From: a virus
Virus record (IMG/VR): IMGVR_UViG_3300025154_001689
Span: 1-31,376 of that record
Length of the DNA: 31,376 bases
Direction: 5' to 3' (one strand)
Shown piece by piece: positions 7,445 through 15,157 of the stretch. Numbering within the stretch: the first letter of the stretch is position 1; each line of letters starts with the position of its first letter. A program made the translations under genes and the position numbers. The notes under the pieces are model-generated. The model ran no database searches, had not been told where the DNA came from, and worked only from the letters and a program-made list of their open reading frames with translations.

Positions 7445-8340
7445 AATGCTTAGTCATAGGCGGGTCGGGATTTATCGGCCACAACCTAGTTAAACGCCTA
7501 AAAGCCGAGGGTTGGTGGGTTAAGGTGGTGGACTTGAAGCATTGTCCATACGAAAACAGTCCGGCTGATGAGGTGGTGATTGCTGACGCTTCAGGGTGGG
7601 AGTTAGACCAACACTATGACCGAATTTATCAATTAGCCGCTGATATGGGCGGCGCGGGGTTTATCTTTACCGGCGATAATGATGCCGACATTATGCACAA
7701 CTCCGCCTCGATTAACCTTAATATCGCCTCCCAAGCCGTTAAAATGGGCTGTGGTAAGCTCTTTTACTCCTCCTCGGTGTGTGTCTACCCCGATGAGCAT
7801 TCAGGCCGTGAGGACGACCCTGGTGTCCCCCCAACCGCTTATGGTTGGGAGAAGATGTTTAGTGAGCAACTCTACCTCTCTTATGCCAAGAACCACGGTT
7901 TGGATGTTAAGATTGCTCGTTTCCACAATACCTATGGACCTTACGGCACTTATGACGGAGGACGAGAGAAAGCCCCGGCCGCTCTTTGTCGTAAAGTGAT
8001 TCAATCTGACAAAATAGAAGTGTGGGGTGATGGAGAGCAAGTTAGACCGTTTATCTACATTGACGACCTTTTAGACGGGATTGAGATTTTGATGAACTCT
8101 GATCTGACCGGCCCGGTGAACATCGGCCCCAATGAAACTGTCTCAATTAAAGATTTAGTGACTAAAATCAGCTTTATTGAGGACAAGGAGATTGAAATCA
8201 AGTTTATCCCCGGCCCGACCGGAGGGAAAGTGCGGAATACTGACAACGAACTGATTAAAAGTCTGGGCTTTAGGCCTAAAGTTTCCCTCCAACAGGGGCT
8301 AACTAAGACTTATTGGTGGATAAAGTCTCAATATGATTAG
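7441..8340 (+). CDS. GDP-mannose 3,5-epimerase homologue
   Basis: 299 residues from the ATG at 7441, chosen because it forms an ATGA overlap with the preceding gene. An upstream TTG at 7429 is also in frame but less likely. It is an extended SDR: GGSGFIG (7-13) binds NAD and YGWEK (134-138) is the Y-x-x-x-K pair. Several stretches match plant GDP-mannose 3,5-epimerase closely: LAADMGGAGFI, SSSVCVYP with Cys114, NTYGPYGTYDGGREKAPAA with Lys177, and YWWIKSQ at the end. Cys114, Tyr134, Lys138 and Lys177 line up with the four catalytic residues known for the Arabidopsis enzyme. It would convert GDP-D-mannose to GDP-L-galactose (or gulose). It is shorter than the plant enzyme by an N-terminal arm. 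Confidence 0.8.
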   Translation: MKCLVIGGSGFIGHNLVKRLKAEGWWVKVVDLKHCPYENSPADEVVIADASGWELDQHYDRIYQLAADMGGAGFIFTGDNDADIMHNSASINLNIASQAVKMGCGKLFYSSSVCVYPDEHSGREDDPGVPPTAYGWEKMFSEQLYLSYAKNHGLDVKIARFHNTYGPYGTYDGGREKAPAALCRKVIQSDKIEVWGDGEQVRPFIYIDDLLDGIEILMNSDLTGPVNIGPNETVSIKDLVTKISFIEDKEIEIKFIPGPTGGKVRNTDNELIKSLGFRPKVSLQQGLTKTYWWIKSQYD

Positions 8341-8914
8341 TATCGCTATCCCCTTCTACAATATGCCGAACGCAGCCTACTTTTTAGGTCGGTGCTTGGC
8401 TAGTATTGAGAGTCAAACTTATAAGGATTATGAGATAGTTATTACTATGGAGGGCAAGATGGCCGAGAATACCAACGCGGCGATTAAAAAATGCAAGGGT
8501 GAGATAATTAAAATCCTCTATATGGATGATTACCTGGCTCACGATGACGCTCTCCAAGAGATTGTGGACAATTTTAAGGGCGGTTGGTTAGTCACGGGTT
8601 GTCTCCACGATGAAATGGTGGTTGGCAGACCGCATTTGCCGTACTATAATGAGGATATTGTTAAAGGTGAGAACACTATCGGTTCCCCCTCGGTGTTAAC
8701 TTTTGAAAACCAAGACCCTTTATTGTTTGACGAGATGATGACTTGGATGTTGGATTGCGACTATTATACTAGGCTTCACTCTCGCTATGGTCCGCCGATC
8801 ATCCTTAACGACTTAAATGTCGTAATCGGGATAAGTGAACACCAAACCACCCACCAGCTAGACGACCAAACCAAACAAGACGAACAACTTTATTTAATTA
8901 AAAAACATTTATGA
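8333..8914 (+). CDS. Glycosyltransferase family 2-like protein
   Basis: 193 residues, overlapping the epimerase gene by 8 nt. The start I-S-I-A-I-P-F-Y-N-M is the GT2 first strand, followed by C-L-A-S-I-E-S-Q-T-Y-K-D-Y-E-I-V. A D-x-D-like YMDDYLAHDD is near residue 64, and W-M-L-D-C-D-Y-Y-T-R-L near 140 matches the region that binds the acceptor. The middle is short, giving a compact GT-A domain without membrane segments. It probably transfers a sugar in the cytoplasm; donor and acceptor are unknown. Confidence 0.8.
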   Translation: MISIAIPFYNMPNAAYFLGRCLASIESQTYKDYEIVITMEGKMAENTNAAIKKCKGEIIKILYMDDYLAHDDALQEIVDNFKGGWLVTGCLHDEMVVGRPHLPYYNEDIVKGENTIGSPSVLTFENQDPLLFDEMMTWMLDCDYYTRLHSRYGPPIILNDLNVVIGISEHQTTHQLDDQTKQDEQLYLIKKHL

Positions 8915-9975
8915 TTCCAGTCTGCAAACCCTCGTTTGATGACCAAACTAAAAAAGAGCTTTTAGAAGTGCTTGATAGCGGATGGGTAGGCCAAGGGCCG
9001 AAAGTTAAAGAGTTTGAAGAGAAGTTTGCCGAGTATGTCGGGGCTAAGTATGCCGTAGCGACCAACTCCTGCACTTCGGCCTTAGACTTGTGCTTGAAAG
9101 TCTACGACATTAAGGACGGAGAGCTGATTACCACCCCGATGACCTTTGTATCAGACGCGATTGTGGGCGAATGGAACGGAATGGATGTTACCTTTGCTGA
9201 TATAGACCCAAGAACCCTTTGTATAGACCCCGAAGCGGTCAAAATTACCCCTAAAACACGAGCAATCATTGCCGTTGACTCCCACGGCAGGTTGGCTGAT
9301 ATACCGGCCTTAAAACGCAAGTTTGGCGGTTTGATTATTGAGGATGCCGCTCACGCTATGTTTACTCCTGGAGTAGGGCAAGGGGATATAACGGTCTATA
9401 GTTTTCAAGCCGTTAAAACGATGCCTATTTTTGACGGCGGGATGATTACCACTAATGACGAGGAGATTGCCAAAAAACTTCGCACTTTGACTTGGTTGGG
9501 GATTGAAAAGACTACTTACGACCGAGTGGGCAAGAAAGGTTACACCTGGGACTACGATATTACTCATTTGGGGATTAAAGCTTATATGACCGATGTCCAG
9601 GCGGTGATTGGTTTGGGTCAATTAAGACGCTTGGATGAGATGAACGCCAGGAGAAGAGAGATTGCTGACCTTTATAACCAAGCTTTTAAGGACATTCCGG
9701 GCTTTGTGGCCCCGGAATACTCTCATACTGTCCAATACTTTACCCCAGAGTTTGATAATCGTGATGGTTTGAGTGAGTTTTTGGCTGAAAATGACATTTC
9801 AACCAGCGTCCACTTCAAACCATTGTCTGAACTGACTTACTGGAAGAAGGCTGCTAAAAATCCCCTACCTAAAACCGAGGTGTGGCGGAGATTATTATCA
9901 CTGCCTGTCTACAGCCACCTGACCGACAGCGACCAACTTTACATTATCAGTAAGGTAAAGGAATTTTATGCCTAA
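8911..9975 (+). CDS. DegT/DnrJ/EryC1/StrS-type sugar aminotransferase
   Basis: 354 residues, full length for the family. It shows W-V-G-Q-G-P-K-V-K-E-F-E-E-K-F at the N-terminus and T-N-S-C-T-S-A-L-D-L for phosphate binding. EDAAHA has Asp145, which would contact the PLP ring. SFQAVKTMPIFDGGMITT has the probable PLP lysine, Lys169. The C-terminal S-V-H-F-K-P-L and L-S-L-P-V-Y-S-H-L-T are also typical. It would aminate a nucleotide-linked keto-sugar, with glutamate as the usual donor. The family normally has a histidine or asparagine shortly after the lysine; here the sequence is K-T-M-P, so substrate details may differ. It sits next to an RmlD-like reductase, an obvious partner. Confidence 0.88.
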   Translation: MIPVCKPSFDDQTKKELLEVLDSGWVGQGPKVKEFEEKFAEYVGAKYAVATNSCTSALDLCLKVYDIKDGELITTPMTFVSDAIVGEWNGMDVTFADIDPRTLCIDPEAVKITPKTRAIIAVDSHGRLADIPALKRKFGGLIIEDAAHAMFTPGVGQGDITVYSFQAVKTMPIFDGGMITTNDEEIAKKLRTLTWLGIEKTTYDRVGKKGYTWDYDITHLGIKAYMTDVQAVIGLGQLRRLDEMNARRREIADLYNQAFKDIPGFVAPEYSHTVQYFTPEFDNRDGLSEFLAENDISTSVHFKPLSELTYWKKAAKNPLPKTEVWRRLLSLPVYSHLTDSDQLYIISKVKEFYA

Positions 9976-10588
9976 AATCTTAATTACTGGTGGAACTGGC
10001 AGATTAGCAGCCGAATTAAAGAAACACCTTGAAGGTGAATATGTTGGGATAGAGGATTGGGACATCACTTACCCTATTCCTGACGGTCAGTATGACCTAA
10101 TATTGCACATGGGCGCTTACACCGATGTTAAAAAGGCCGAAAAGGAGCAAAATAAATGCTTCCAAACCAACACTTTTGGCACTTTCCAGTTAGTAATGAA
10201 GTACCTTGACACTCCGTTTGTATATATCTCAACCGAGTATGCCAAGAATCCAATGGGGGCTTATGCTTTGACTAAACAATTAGGTGAGGAAGTGGTAAAA
10301 ACCCATCCCAATCACTTAATCTTAAGGACTTCTTTCAAACCTAACCCATGGCCTTTTCCAATGGCGTATATTAACCAATGGACTCAAGGCGACTATGTCG
10401 ATGTAATTGCTAAATTACTGGCGGAGCGAATTAAATCCTGGGACAAAAAATCAGCCTTTGAATATCTAGGAACCGGACGGAAAACCATGTACGAATTGGC
10501 CCGTAAAACAAGACCAGATGTTGAGCCTAACTATGTAGAGGATTATATTAAGAAAACCGGTGCGCCCATCCCTTTAGACTATGCTTAA
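9968..10588 (+). CDS. RmlD-like nucleotide-sugar reductase (short SDR)
   Basis: 206 residues. ILITGGTGRLAAELKKHL is the NAD(P)-binding start. H-M-G-A-Y-T-D-V-K-K-A-E matches the RmlD H-x-A-A-Y-T-x-V-D-x-A-E segment almost exactly. Y-I-S-T-E-Y-A, then YALTKQLGE, gives the catalytic Tyr and Lys. RmlD proteins (about 290 residues) reduce dTDP-4-dehydrorhamnose. This one is about 80 residues shorter, with a reduced C-terminal substrate domain, so the substrate may be different. It overlaps the aminotransferase by 8 nt and probably acts in the same sugar pathway. Confidence 0.78.
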   Translation: MPKILITGGTGRLAAELKKHLEGEYVGIEDWDITYPIPDGQYDLILHMGAYTDVKKAEKEQNKCFQTNTFGTFQLVMKYLDTPFVYISTEYAKNPMGAYALTKQLGEEVVKTHPNHLILRTSFKPNPWPFPMAYINQWTQGDYVDVIAKLLAERIKSWDKKSAFEYLGTGRKTMYELARKTRPDVEPNYVEDYIKKTGAPIPLDYA

Positions 10589-11159
10589 CCTTCCTCAGGT
10601 TACTTTAGTAACCGTTACTTCAGTGGACAAAGAAAACCACGAAGCGGCGTTAAGAATGAGTCAGGACGGGATAAAGTTTGGAGCGGTTAAACTCTTGGAT
10701 CTAAACACTCACAGCATAGACGAATGGAACAAGGCGGTGATTAAAGAACTTCCTAAGCATATTGACACCGAATTTGCACTGTTAATTCATGCCGATGGTT
10801 ATATCATCCACCCCGAACTATGGGACAACGACTGGTTGAATTATGACTTCATCGGCGCGCCGTGGCCCCTACCGAGAGATGACTACTCTTACCGGGATGA
10901 AGAAGGCGGGTTGGTAAGGGTGGGTAACAGCGTGTCCCTTAGAAGTAAAAAACTAATGGACTTGGCGTCGACTAGAAAATGGCAGTCCTATTTCGGCAAC
11001 ACTAATGAGGATGGATTTATTTGTTGCCACAACCGACTCTGGCTTGAGTCTAAGGGTTGTAACTTCGCTCCCCTTGAAGCGGCAATCCACTTCTCCAAAG
11101 AACACATTATCGATGAGAACCGTGATATAATGAACACGTTCTGTTTTCATTCTTTATGA
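10581..11159 (+). CDS. DUF5672-like glycosyltransferase-associated protein
   Basis: 192 residues. The features F-A-L-L-I-H-A-D-G-Y-I-I, then Y-D-F-I-G-A-P-W-P, then V-G-N-S-V-S-L-R-S-K-K-L-M-D match DUF5672, a family found in glycan loci and thought to be GT-A-like. The H-A-D-G could serve as the metal-binding acidic motif. E-D-G-F-I-C-C follows. It overlaps its neighbour by 8 nt. The next gene, a homing endonuclease, begins inside its TGA. The exact sugar reaction is unknown. Confidence 0.7.
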   Translation: MLNLPQVTLVTVTSVDKENHEAALRMSQDGIKFGAVKLLDLNTHSIDEWNKAVIKELPKHIDTEFALLIHADGYIIHPELWDNDWLNYDFIGAPWPLPRDDYSYRDEEGGLVRVGNSVSLRSKKLMDLASTRKWQSYFGNTNEDGFICCHNRLWLESKGCNFAPLEAAIHFSKEHIIDENRDIMNTFCFHSL

Positions 11160-11620
11160 AATATATCTCGCTAACAAAAGAAAAAAGAGCAATCGTAGAT
11201 AACGGGGATTTTGCTCGCATAAACGAGTTGAACTGGTGTTTTTCAAATGGTTACGCGGCTAAGAAAACCAGAGGTAATAAAAACCTATTTATGCACACTC
11301 TTATTATGAGTGGCCTTGAGGGTATGAAGATAGACCACAAGAATGGCGATGGGCTGGATAATAGAAGGTCAAATCTAAGATTTTGTACTCAACAACAAAA
11401 TACTTTTAATCAAAAGTTGAGCAAAGCAAATACCTCTGGCTATAAAGGGGTGTGTTACTTCCCGTATGGTAAAAGGTTAAAAAGATGGGTGTCAAAGATA
11501 AATATTGATGGCAAGCAGAAGCATTTGGGGTATTTCTCAACAGCAAAAGAAGCGGCACTAGCTTACAATAAGGGAGCTAAGAAATATTTTGGCAGTTTTG
11601 CTAAGTTAAATAATGTATGA
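11156..11620 (+). CDS. HNH homing endonuclease with AP2 DNA-binding domain
   Basis: 154 residues. The HNH part spans about 45-85: M-H-T-L-I-M, then IDHKNGDGLDNRRSNLR, then T-Q-Q-Q-N-T-F-N. The AP2-like domain spans about 95-150: S-G-Y-K-G-V, then K-R-W-V-S-K-I, then H-L-G-Y-F-S-T-A-K-E-A-A-L-A-Y. Such proteins cut DNA at intronless sites and spread their own gene. It is a free-standing mobile gene inside the glycan cassette, visibly more A/T-rich than its neighbours. It is joined on both sides by perfect ATGA overlaps, so translation through the cassette is preserved. It has no evident role in glycan synthesis. Confidence 0.92.
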   Translation: MKYISLTKEKRAIVDNGDFARINELNWCFSNGYAAKKTRGNKNLFMHTLIMSGLEGMKIDHKNGDGLDNRRSNLRFCTQQQNTFNQKLSKANTSGYKGVCYFPYGKRLKRWVSKINIDGKQKHLGYFSTAKEAALAYNKGAKKYFGSFAKLNNV

Positions 11621-12321
11621 TTGCTGGCGTTTTTCATCAAGGGTCAGGTTTAGGCAACCAGCTCCACCGTTACACCGCCACGCGGTGCTTAGCTCTTGAG
11701 AAGGGTTACGATTTCGGGATGATTTACCCCGAGAACTTTAAGGGGACATTTATGAAACTTGATATGGGTGTGCCGGTGGAGAACTTGGCCCACGAATTTA
11801 ATGAAACCAAGGTCTTTAAGGACGGCCACGATGTTAGACCTTATGACCTTAGAATTAAAGAGGTAGAGGACTTTACTTTAATAGACGGAGAGTTTCAAGA
11901 CCAGCGTTACTTTACTACTCTGGATAAGAGTTGGTTTGAGGTTGAACCCCTTGATTTACCAGACGACCTTTGTATTATCAATTTCCGCGGTGGGGAATAT
12001 GTTGGAGTATCAGACCTCTTTCTTCCCAAGTCTTATTGGGATAAAGCAATCGCAATGATGCCGGGGATGAGGTTTGAAGTCCACACTGACGACCCTCACA
12101 CCGCCAGACAATTCTTCCCCTATCCGATTATCCACGACATCTCTCTAAATTGGCGGTCTATCCGTTATGCGAAAAACCTGATTATCTCCAACTCCAGCTT
12201 CGCTATCCTCCCAGCTTTAATGAGTGGGGCTAGAGTGCTGGCCCCTAAGTTTTGGGCCGGATATAACAAAGGCCTCTGGCAACTGCCCCAAAACGAATAC
12301 CCTCAATTTACCTATCTATGA
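11617..12321 (+). CDS. Second GT11-like (fucosyltransferase-type) protein
   Basis: 234 residues. G-S-G-L-G-N-Q-L-H-R-Y-T-A is the N-terminal GT11-like motif. CIINFRGGEYVGV matches the H-V-R-R-G-D-Y region in altered form (F-R-G-G-E-Y), and LIISNSSFAILPALMS matches the N-S-S-F-S-W-W region. The layout is that of a GT-B enzyme using GDP-linked deoxy- or L-sugars. The changed second motif (one of the two arginines replaced by glycine) suggests altered donor binding. With the gene at 6893 this gives two such enzymes in one cassette, in line with at least two L-sugar linkages. Confidence 0.7.
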   Translation: MIAGVFHQGSGLGNQLHRYTATRCLALEKGYDFGMIYPENFKGTFMKLDMGVPVENLAHEFNETKVFKDGHDVRPYDLRIKEVEDFTLIDGEFQDQRYFTTLDKSWFEVEPLDLPDDLCIINFRGGEYVGVSDLFLPKSYWDKAIAMMPGMRFEVHTDDPHTARQFFPYPIIHDISLNWRSIRYAKNLIISNSSFAILPALMSGARVLAPKFWAGYNKGLWQLPQNEYPQFTYL

Positions 12322-12899
12322 AATTTATCCTCTCGCGCTACAATCACGACATCTCGTGGCTAAAAGAATACAGCGATGACTATGTCCTTTATGACCGAAG
12401 TGAAGAACCTTTGGAGGGGGCAATAGTAGTCCCAAATATCGGCAGCGATTGGTATGACAAACTGACTTATATCATAGACAATTACGACAATCTCCCCGAA
12501 GTCGCGGTGTATACTAAGGCCAACTTGTTTAAATACATCACTAAAGAGGAGTTTGACCTGGTTAAAGGCAATAAGACTTTCACTCCTTTGTTAACCCAGC
12601 ATCACGAGGTTTACGAGCCGGTGTGTCGGTATGTGGACGGGATGTATGAGGAGATAAACAACCGGTGGTATTTGGGGCCACATCCGGCCAGACACGCCGT
12701 GGAAATGATGAGGTTATTAGGTATTGACCACCAAGAGTATGTCCGGTTTGCGCCGGGGTCTAATTACATTTTGCCGAAAGAAACCATCCTCAAGCACCCC
12801 AAAGAGCTGTATATTAAGTTAAGGTCTTACTTAGACTGGGTAATCTACCCCGGCGAAGCGCAAATTATGGAACGAGGCGCTTATAATTTATGGAAATAA
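12318..12899 (+). CDS. DUF3431-like protein, possible glycosyltransferase
   Basis: 193 residues. The start M-K-F-I-L-S-R-Y-N-H-D-I-S-W-L, then V-V-P-N-I-G-S-D-W-Y-D-K-L-T-Y-I-I-D-N-Y-D-N-L-P-E, resembles DUF3431, whose members have R-Y-N-E-D-x-x-W-L and N-x-G-x-E-x-x-x-Y-L-x-Y-I-x-x-N-Y-D-x-L. DUF3431 proteins occur in surface-glycan loci, and a glycosyltransferase-like role is assumed rather than shown. The central N-R-W-Y-L-G-P-H-P and A-P-G-S-N-Y-I-L-P segments are also seen in that family. ATGA overlap upstream and a 10-nt overlap downstream place it firmly in the cassette. Confidence 0.6.
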   Translation: MKFILSRYNHDISWLKEYSDDYVLYDRSEEPLEGAIVVPNIGSDWYDKLTYIIDNYDNLPEVAVYTKANLFKYITKEEFDLVKGNKTFTPLLTQHHEVYEPVCRYVDGMYEEINNRWYLGPHPARHAVEMMRLLGIDHQEYVRFAPGSNYILPKETILKHPKELYIKLRSYLDWVIYPGEAQIMERGAYNLWK

Positions 12900-13645
12900 T
12901 CACCCTAAATCATAATCGTCCTGACTTTATCGAGCTTCAGCTTAATTCCCTGAAGAAACATTTAACCGACTTCAATTACACGGTGTTTGATAGCTCTCAA
13001 GGTGATTTAATAGCCAAGGAGTGTGAGCAATTAGGAGTGGAGTGTATCCCGATTGTTGGGGATCGGCGATTTGACGAACCTAGTTGTAAAGTTGCTTCCC
13101 TCCTAACTGAGATGTGGAAACTGGTCCCCCGTCAGGGTTTGGTTGTTTATTTAGACTACGATATGTTCTTAATGAACCAGCTCCCTGATATGACGGGTTA
13201 TGATTGGGCGTTTGTCCCTCAACTTAGACCTTTGATTACCTATCCCTGGACGGGGTTGATGATGTTTAATATGGACACCCTTCACCCTGAAGATATGAAC
13301 TGGAGGGTGGCCTCGGAATTAGGCGGAGATGTTGGAGGGTTTAATCACTTCTATCTTAAAAAACACCATCCTAAAGTTTTAGAGCTTGAGATGTGGACGC
13401 TGGTAGATGATGAGGAATATAGTTTTAACGGCGCACATACTGGAGTTTTCCACAAGAATTATGCTAAAATGAGACAGTTGGTTAAAGATTTTCCGCATCC
13501 TTATTCGGTGGATGTTTTTAAAACCAAAGACCAGCCATTTGATGACTACTTTATTTTTCATTACAAGAGCGCGAGTAATTATCCCCCTTTCGCGACACCC
13601 GAATATAACAAACTAAAAACCGAAGCCTTAATCAAGTTGCTATGA
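12890..13645 (+). CDS. Putative GT-A-fold glycosyltransferase
   Basis: 251 residues. E-I-I-T-L-N-H-N-R-P-D-F at the start is a GT2/GT-A-like first strand. LVVYLDYDMFLM (about 84-96) holds a D-x-D motif typical of metal- and nucleotide-sugar-binding GT-A enzymes. P-W-T-G-L-M-M-F-N-M-D-T and G-A-H-T-G-V-F-H-K follow, resembling the acceptor part of capsule-type transferases. I cannot place it in a named family. The role is inferred from the D-x-D motif and the setting between DUF3431-like and GT17 genes. Confidence 0.5.
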   Translation: MEIITLNHNRPDFIELQLNSLKKHLTDFNYTVFDSSQGDLIAKECEQLGVECIPIVGDRRFDEPSCKVASLLTEMWKLVPRQGLVVYLDYDMFLMNQLPDMTGYDWAFVPQLRPLITYPWTGLMMFNMDTLHPEDMNWRVASELGGDVGGFNHFYLKKHHPKVLELEMWTLVDDEEYSFNGAHTGVFHKNYAKMRQLVKDFPHPYSVDVFKTKDQPFDDYFIFHYKSASNYPPFATPEYNKLKTEALIKLL

Positions 13646-14454
13646 TTTATGACTGCTTTAACTTTAATGCCGAATTAGATTTACTGGAGATTAGACTGGG
13701 AATACTCTATCCTTATGTGGATAAGTTTGTTTTGCTTGAATCTGCCATGACACACTCGGGACTACCCAAACCTTTATACTATGAGTTAAACAAGGCCAGA
13801 TTTAGCAAGTGGCAGGATAAAATAATTCATCACATCATCCCCAACCCCCCAATGACTAGAGCCGACTTCCCTTCAGACCATCCGGCACTAACCAGCTCTA
13901 AAGTACCGCCCGGGGAGTCCTCTTTTATGCGAGATTTCTTTGAAAAAGAGGCTGTCAAGGATGCCTTAGTTGGGGTAAACGATACGGACTTAATCTTTGT
14001 CTCTGACTTAGATGAGATATGGAATCCGGAAATTCTTGACAAGATTCAACTTGATGGAGAGATTTATCGCCCAGACCAATTATCATACTGTTATTTTTTG
14101 AATCTACGCACCAACGAAAAGGATAACTGGACGGGAACAATCGCCACTACTTATAAAACTATCAAAGAAAACTGTTTGAATCACTTACGAGCCAAGGAAA
14201 TAACCCCCTTCGTGAAAATAGAACGAGGGGGGTGGCACTTTACCAATATGGGCGGGGTTGATTTGATTAAACAGAAATTTGAAAGTAACTCTCATCAAGA
14301 GATTAACACCAAATATAATAAGGCGATGTTGGTTAGTCGAATGGCTGATAAAACTGATTATATTGGTCGGGACTTCAAAATGTGGGTTGATGAGTTTGAC
14401 CTCCCCAAGTATTTGTTAGATAATAGAGAGAAGTATGCTCACCTCTTCAATTAG
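13642..14454 (+). CDS. Glycosyltransferase family 17-like protein
   Basis: 270 residues. The start MIYDCFNFNAELDLLEIRL, then V-D-K-F-V-L-L-E-S-A-M-T-H-S-G-L-P-K-P-L-Y, is a clear GT17 signature. The family includes beta-1,4-mannosyl-glycoprotein N-acetylglucosaminyltransferase, and bacterial members occur in glycan loci. DLIFVSDLDEIWNPEIL carries the D-x-D-E metal site, and G-G-W-H-F-T-N-M-G-G is the other conserved block. It probably adds GlcNAc or a related sugar. ATGA overlap before it, 20-nt overlap with the GT2 after it. Confidence 0.82.
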   Translation: MIYDCFNFNAELDLLEIRLGILYPYVDKFVLLESAMTHSGLPKPLYYELNKARFSKWQDKIIHHIIPNPPMTRADFPSDHPALTSSKVPPGESSFMRDFFEKEAVKDALVGVNDTDLIFVSDLDEIWNPEILDKIQLDGEIYRPDQLSYCYFLNLRTNEKDNWTGTIATTYKTIKENCLNHLRAKEITPFVKIERGGWHFTNMGGVDLIKQKFESNSHQEINTKYNKAMLVSRMADKTDYIGRDFKMWVDEFDLPKYLLDNREKYAHLFN

Positions 14455-15157
14455 CATCATCGTCCCCTGCTACAAGTACGCCCACTACTTAAAGGAGTGT
14501 GTGGACTCTATCAAGGCCCAAACCTACTCCATCCACGAGATTATTGTGGTATCAGACGGCTCGCCGGATAATACGGTTGAGGTGTGCAAGGAATTGGGAG
14601 TGCGGTACATTGAGAAAGAAAACGGCGGTCTGTCCTCGGCTAGGAATGCCGGGATTAAAGAGGCTACCGGAGAATATCTAATGTGCCTGGACGCGGATGA
14701 TAAGTTGGTCCCAGGGGCGATTGAGGAACACATGAGATTGATAGATGACGACAAGACCATCGCCCAGTGTGCTTTAATGGAGTTTGGTGAACGGCATGTT
14801 GTGATGACCCCAAACCCCAACACCAACCTTGAACGAATCCTCCAATCAAATACCATCTACTGCAACGCGGTCTTTAGTAAGCGGATGTGGGTCGAAAGTG
14901 GAGGGTTTGATGAAAGTGAAACCATGAGATTGGGGTTGGAAGACTGGGAGTTTTGGATTAGATTGTTAGCGTTGGGTTGTCGGGTAAACACTTCCGACTT
15001 TATCGCCCTTAGGTATCGTTGCCACGAGGGACAAATGACCCAAGCCACCACTCATCCTAATCACCAGAAGTTATACCAGTATATTTACGAGAAGCATCAA
15101 GATTTATATGATAAATTTAACTTAACAATAAGCGGCTATGATAACCCTAGACAATAA
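14435..15157 (+). CDS. Glycosyltransferase family 2
   Basis: 240 residues, a classical GT2: I-S-I-I-V-P-C-Y-K-Y-A-H-Y-L, then V-V-S-D-G-S-P-D-N-T, then G-G-L-S-S-A-R-N-A-G-I. The catalytic MCLDADDKL holds the D-x-D, and G-G-F-D-E-S and G-L-E-D-W-E-F-W-I-R-L are the Q/R-x-x-R-W-like acceptor region in E-D-W-E-F-W form. No membrane helices, so it is soluble. It is the last recognisable enzyme of the cassette and overlaps both neighbours by 20 nt. Confidence 0.9.
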   Translation: MLTSSISIIVPCYKYAHYLKECVDSIKAQTYSIHEIIVVSDGSPDNTVEVCKELGVRYIEKENGGLSSARNAGIKEATGEYLMCLDADDKLVPGAIEEHMRLIDDDKTIAQCALMEFGERHVVMTPNPNTNLERILQSNTIYCNAVFSKRMWVESGGFDESETMRLGLEDWEFWIRLLALGCRVNTSDFIALRYRCHEGQMTQATTHPNHQKLYQYIYEKHQDLYDKFNLTISGYDNPRQ

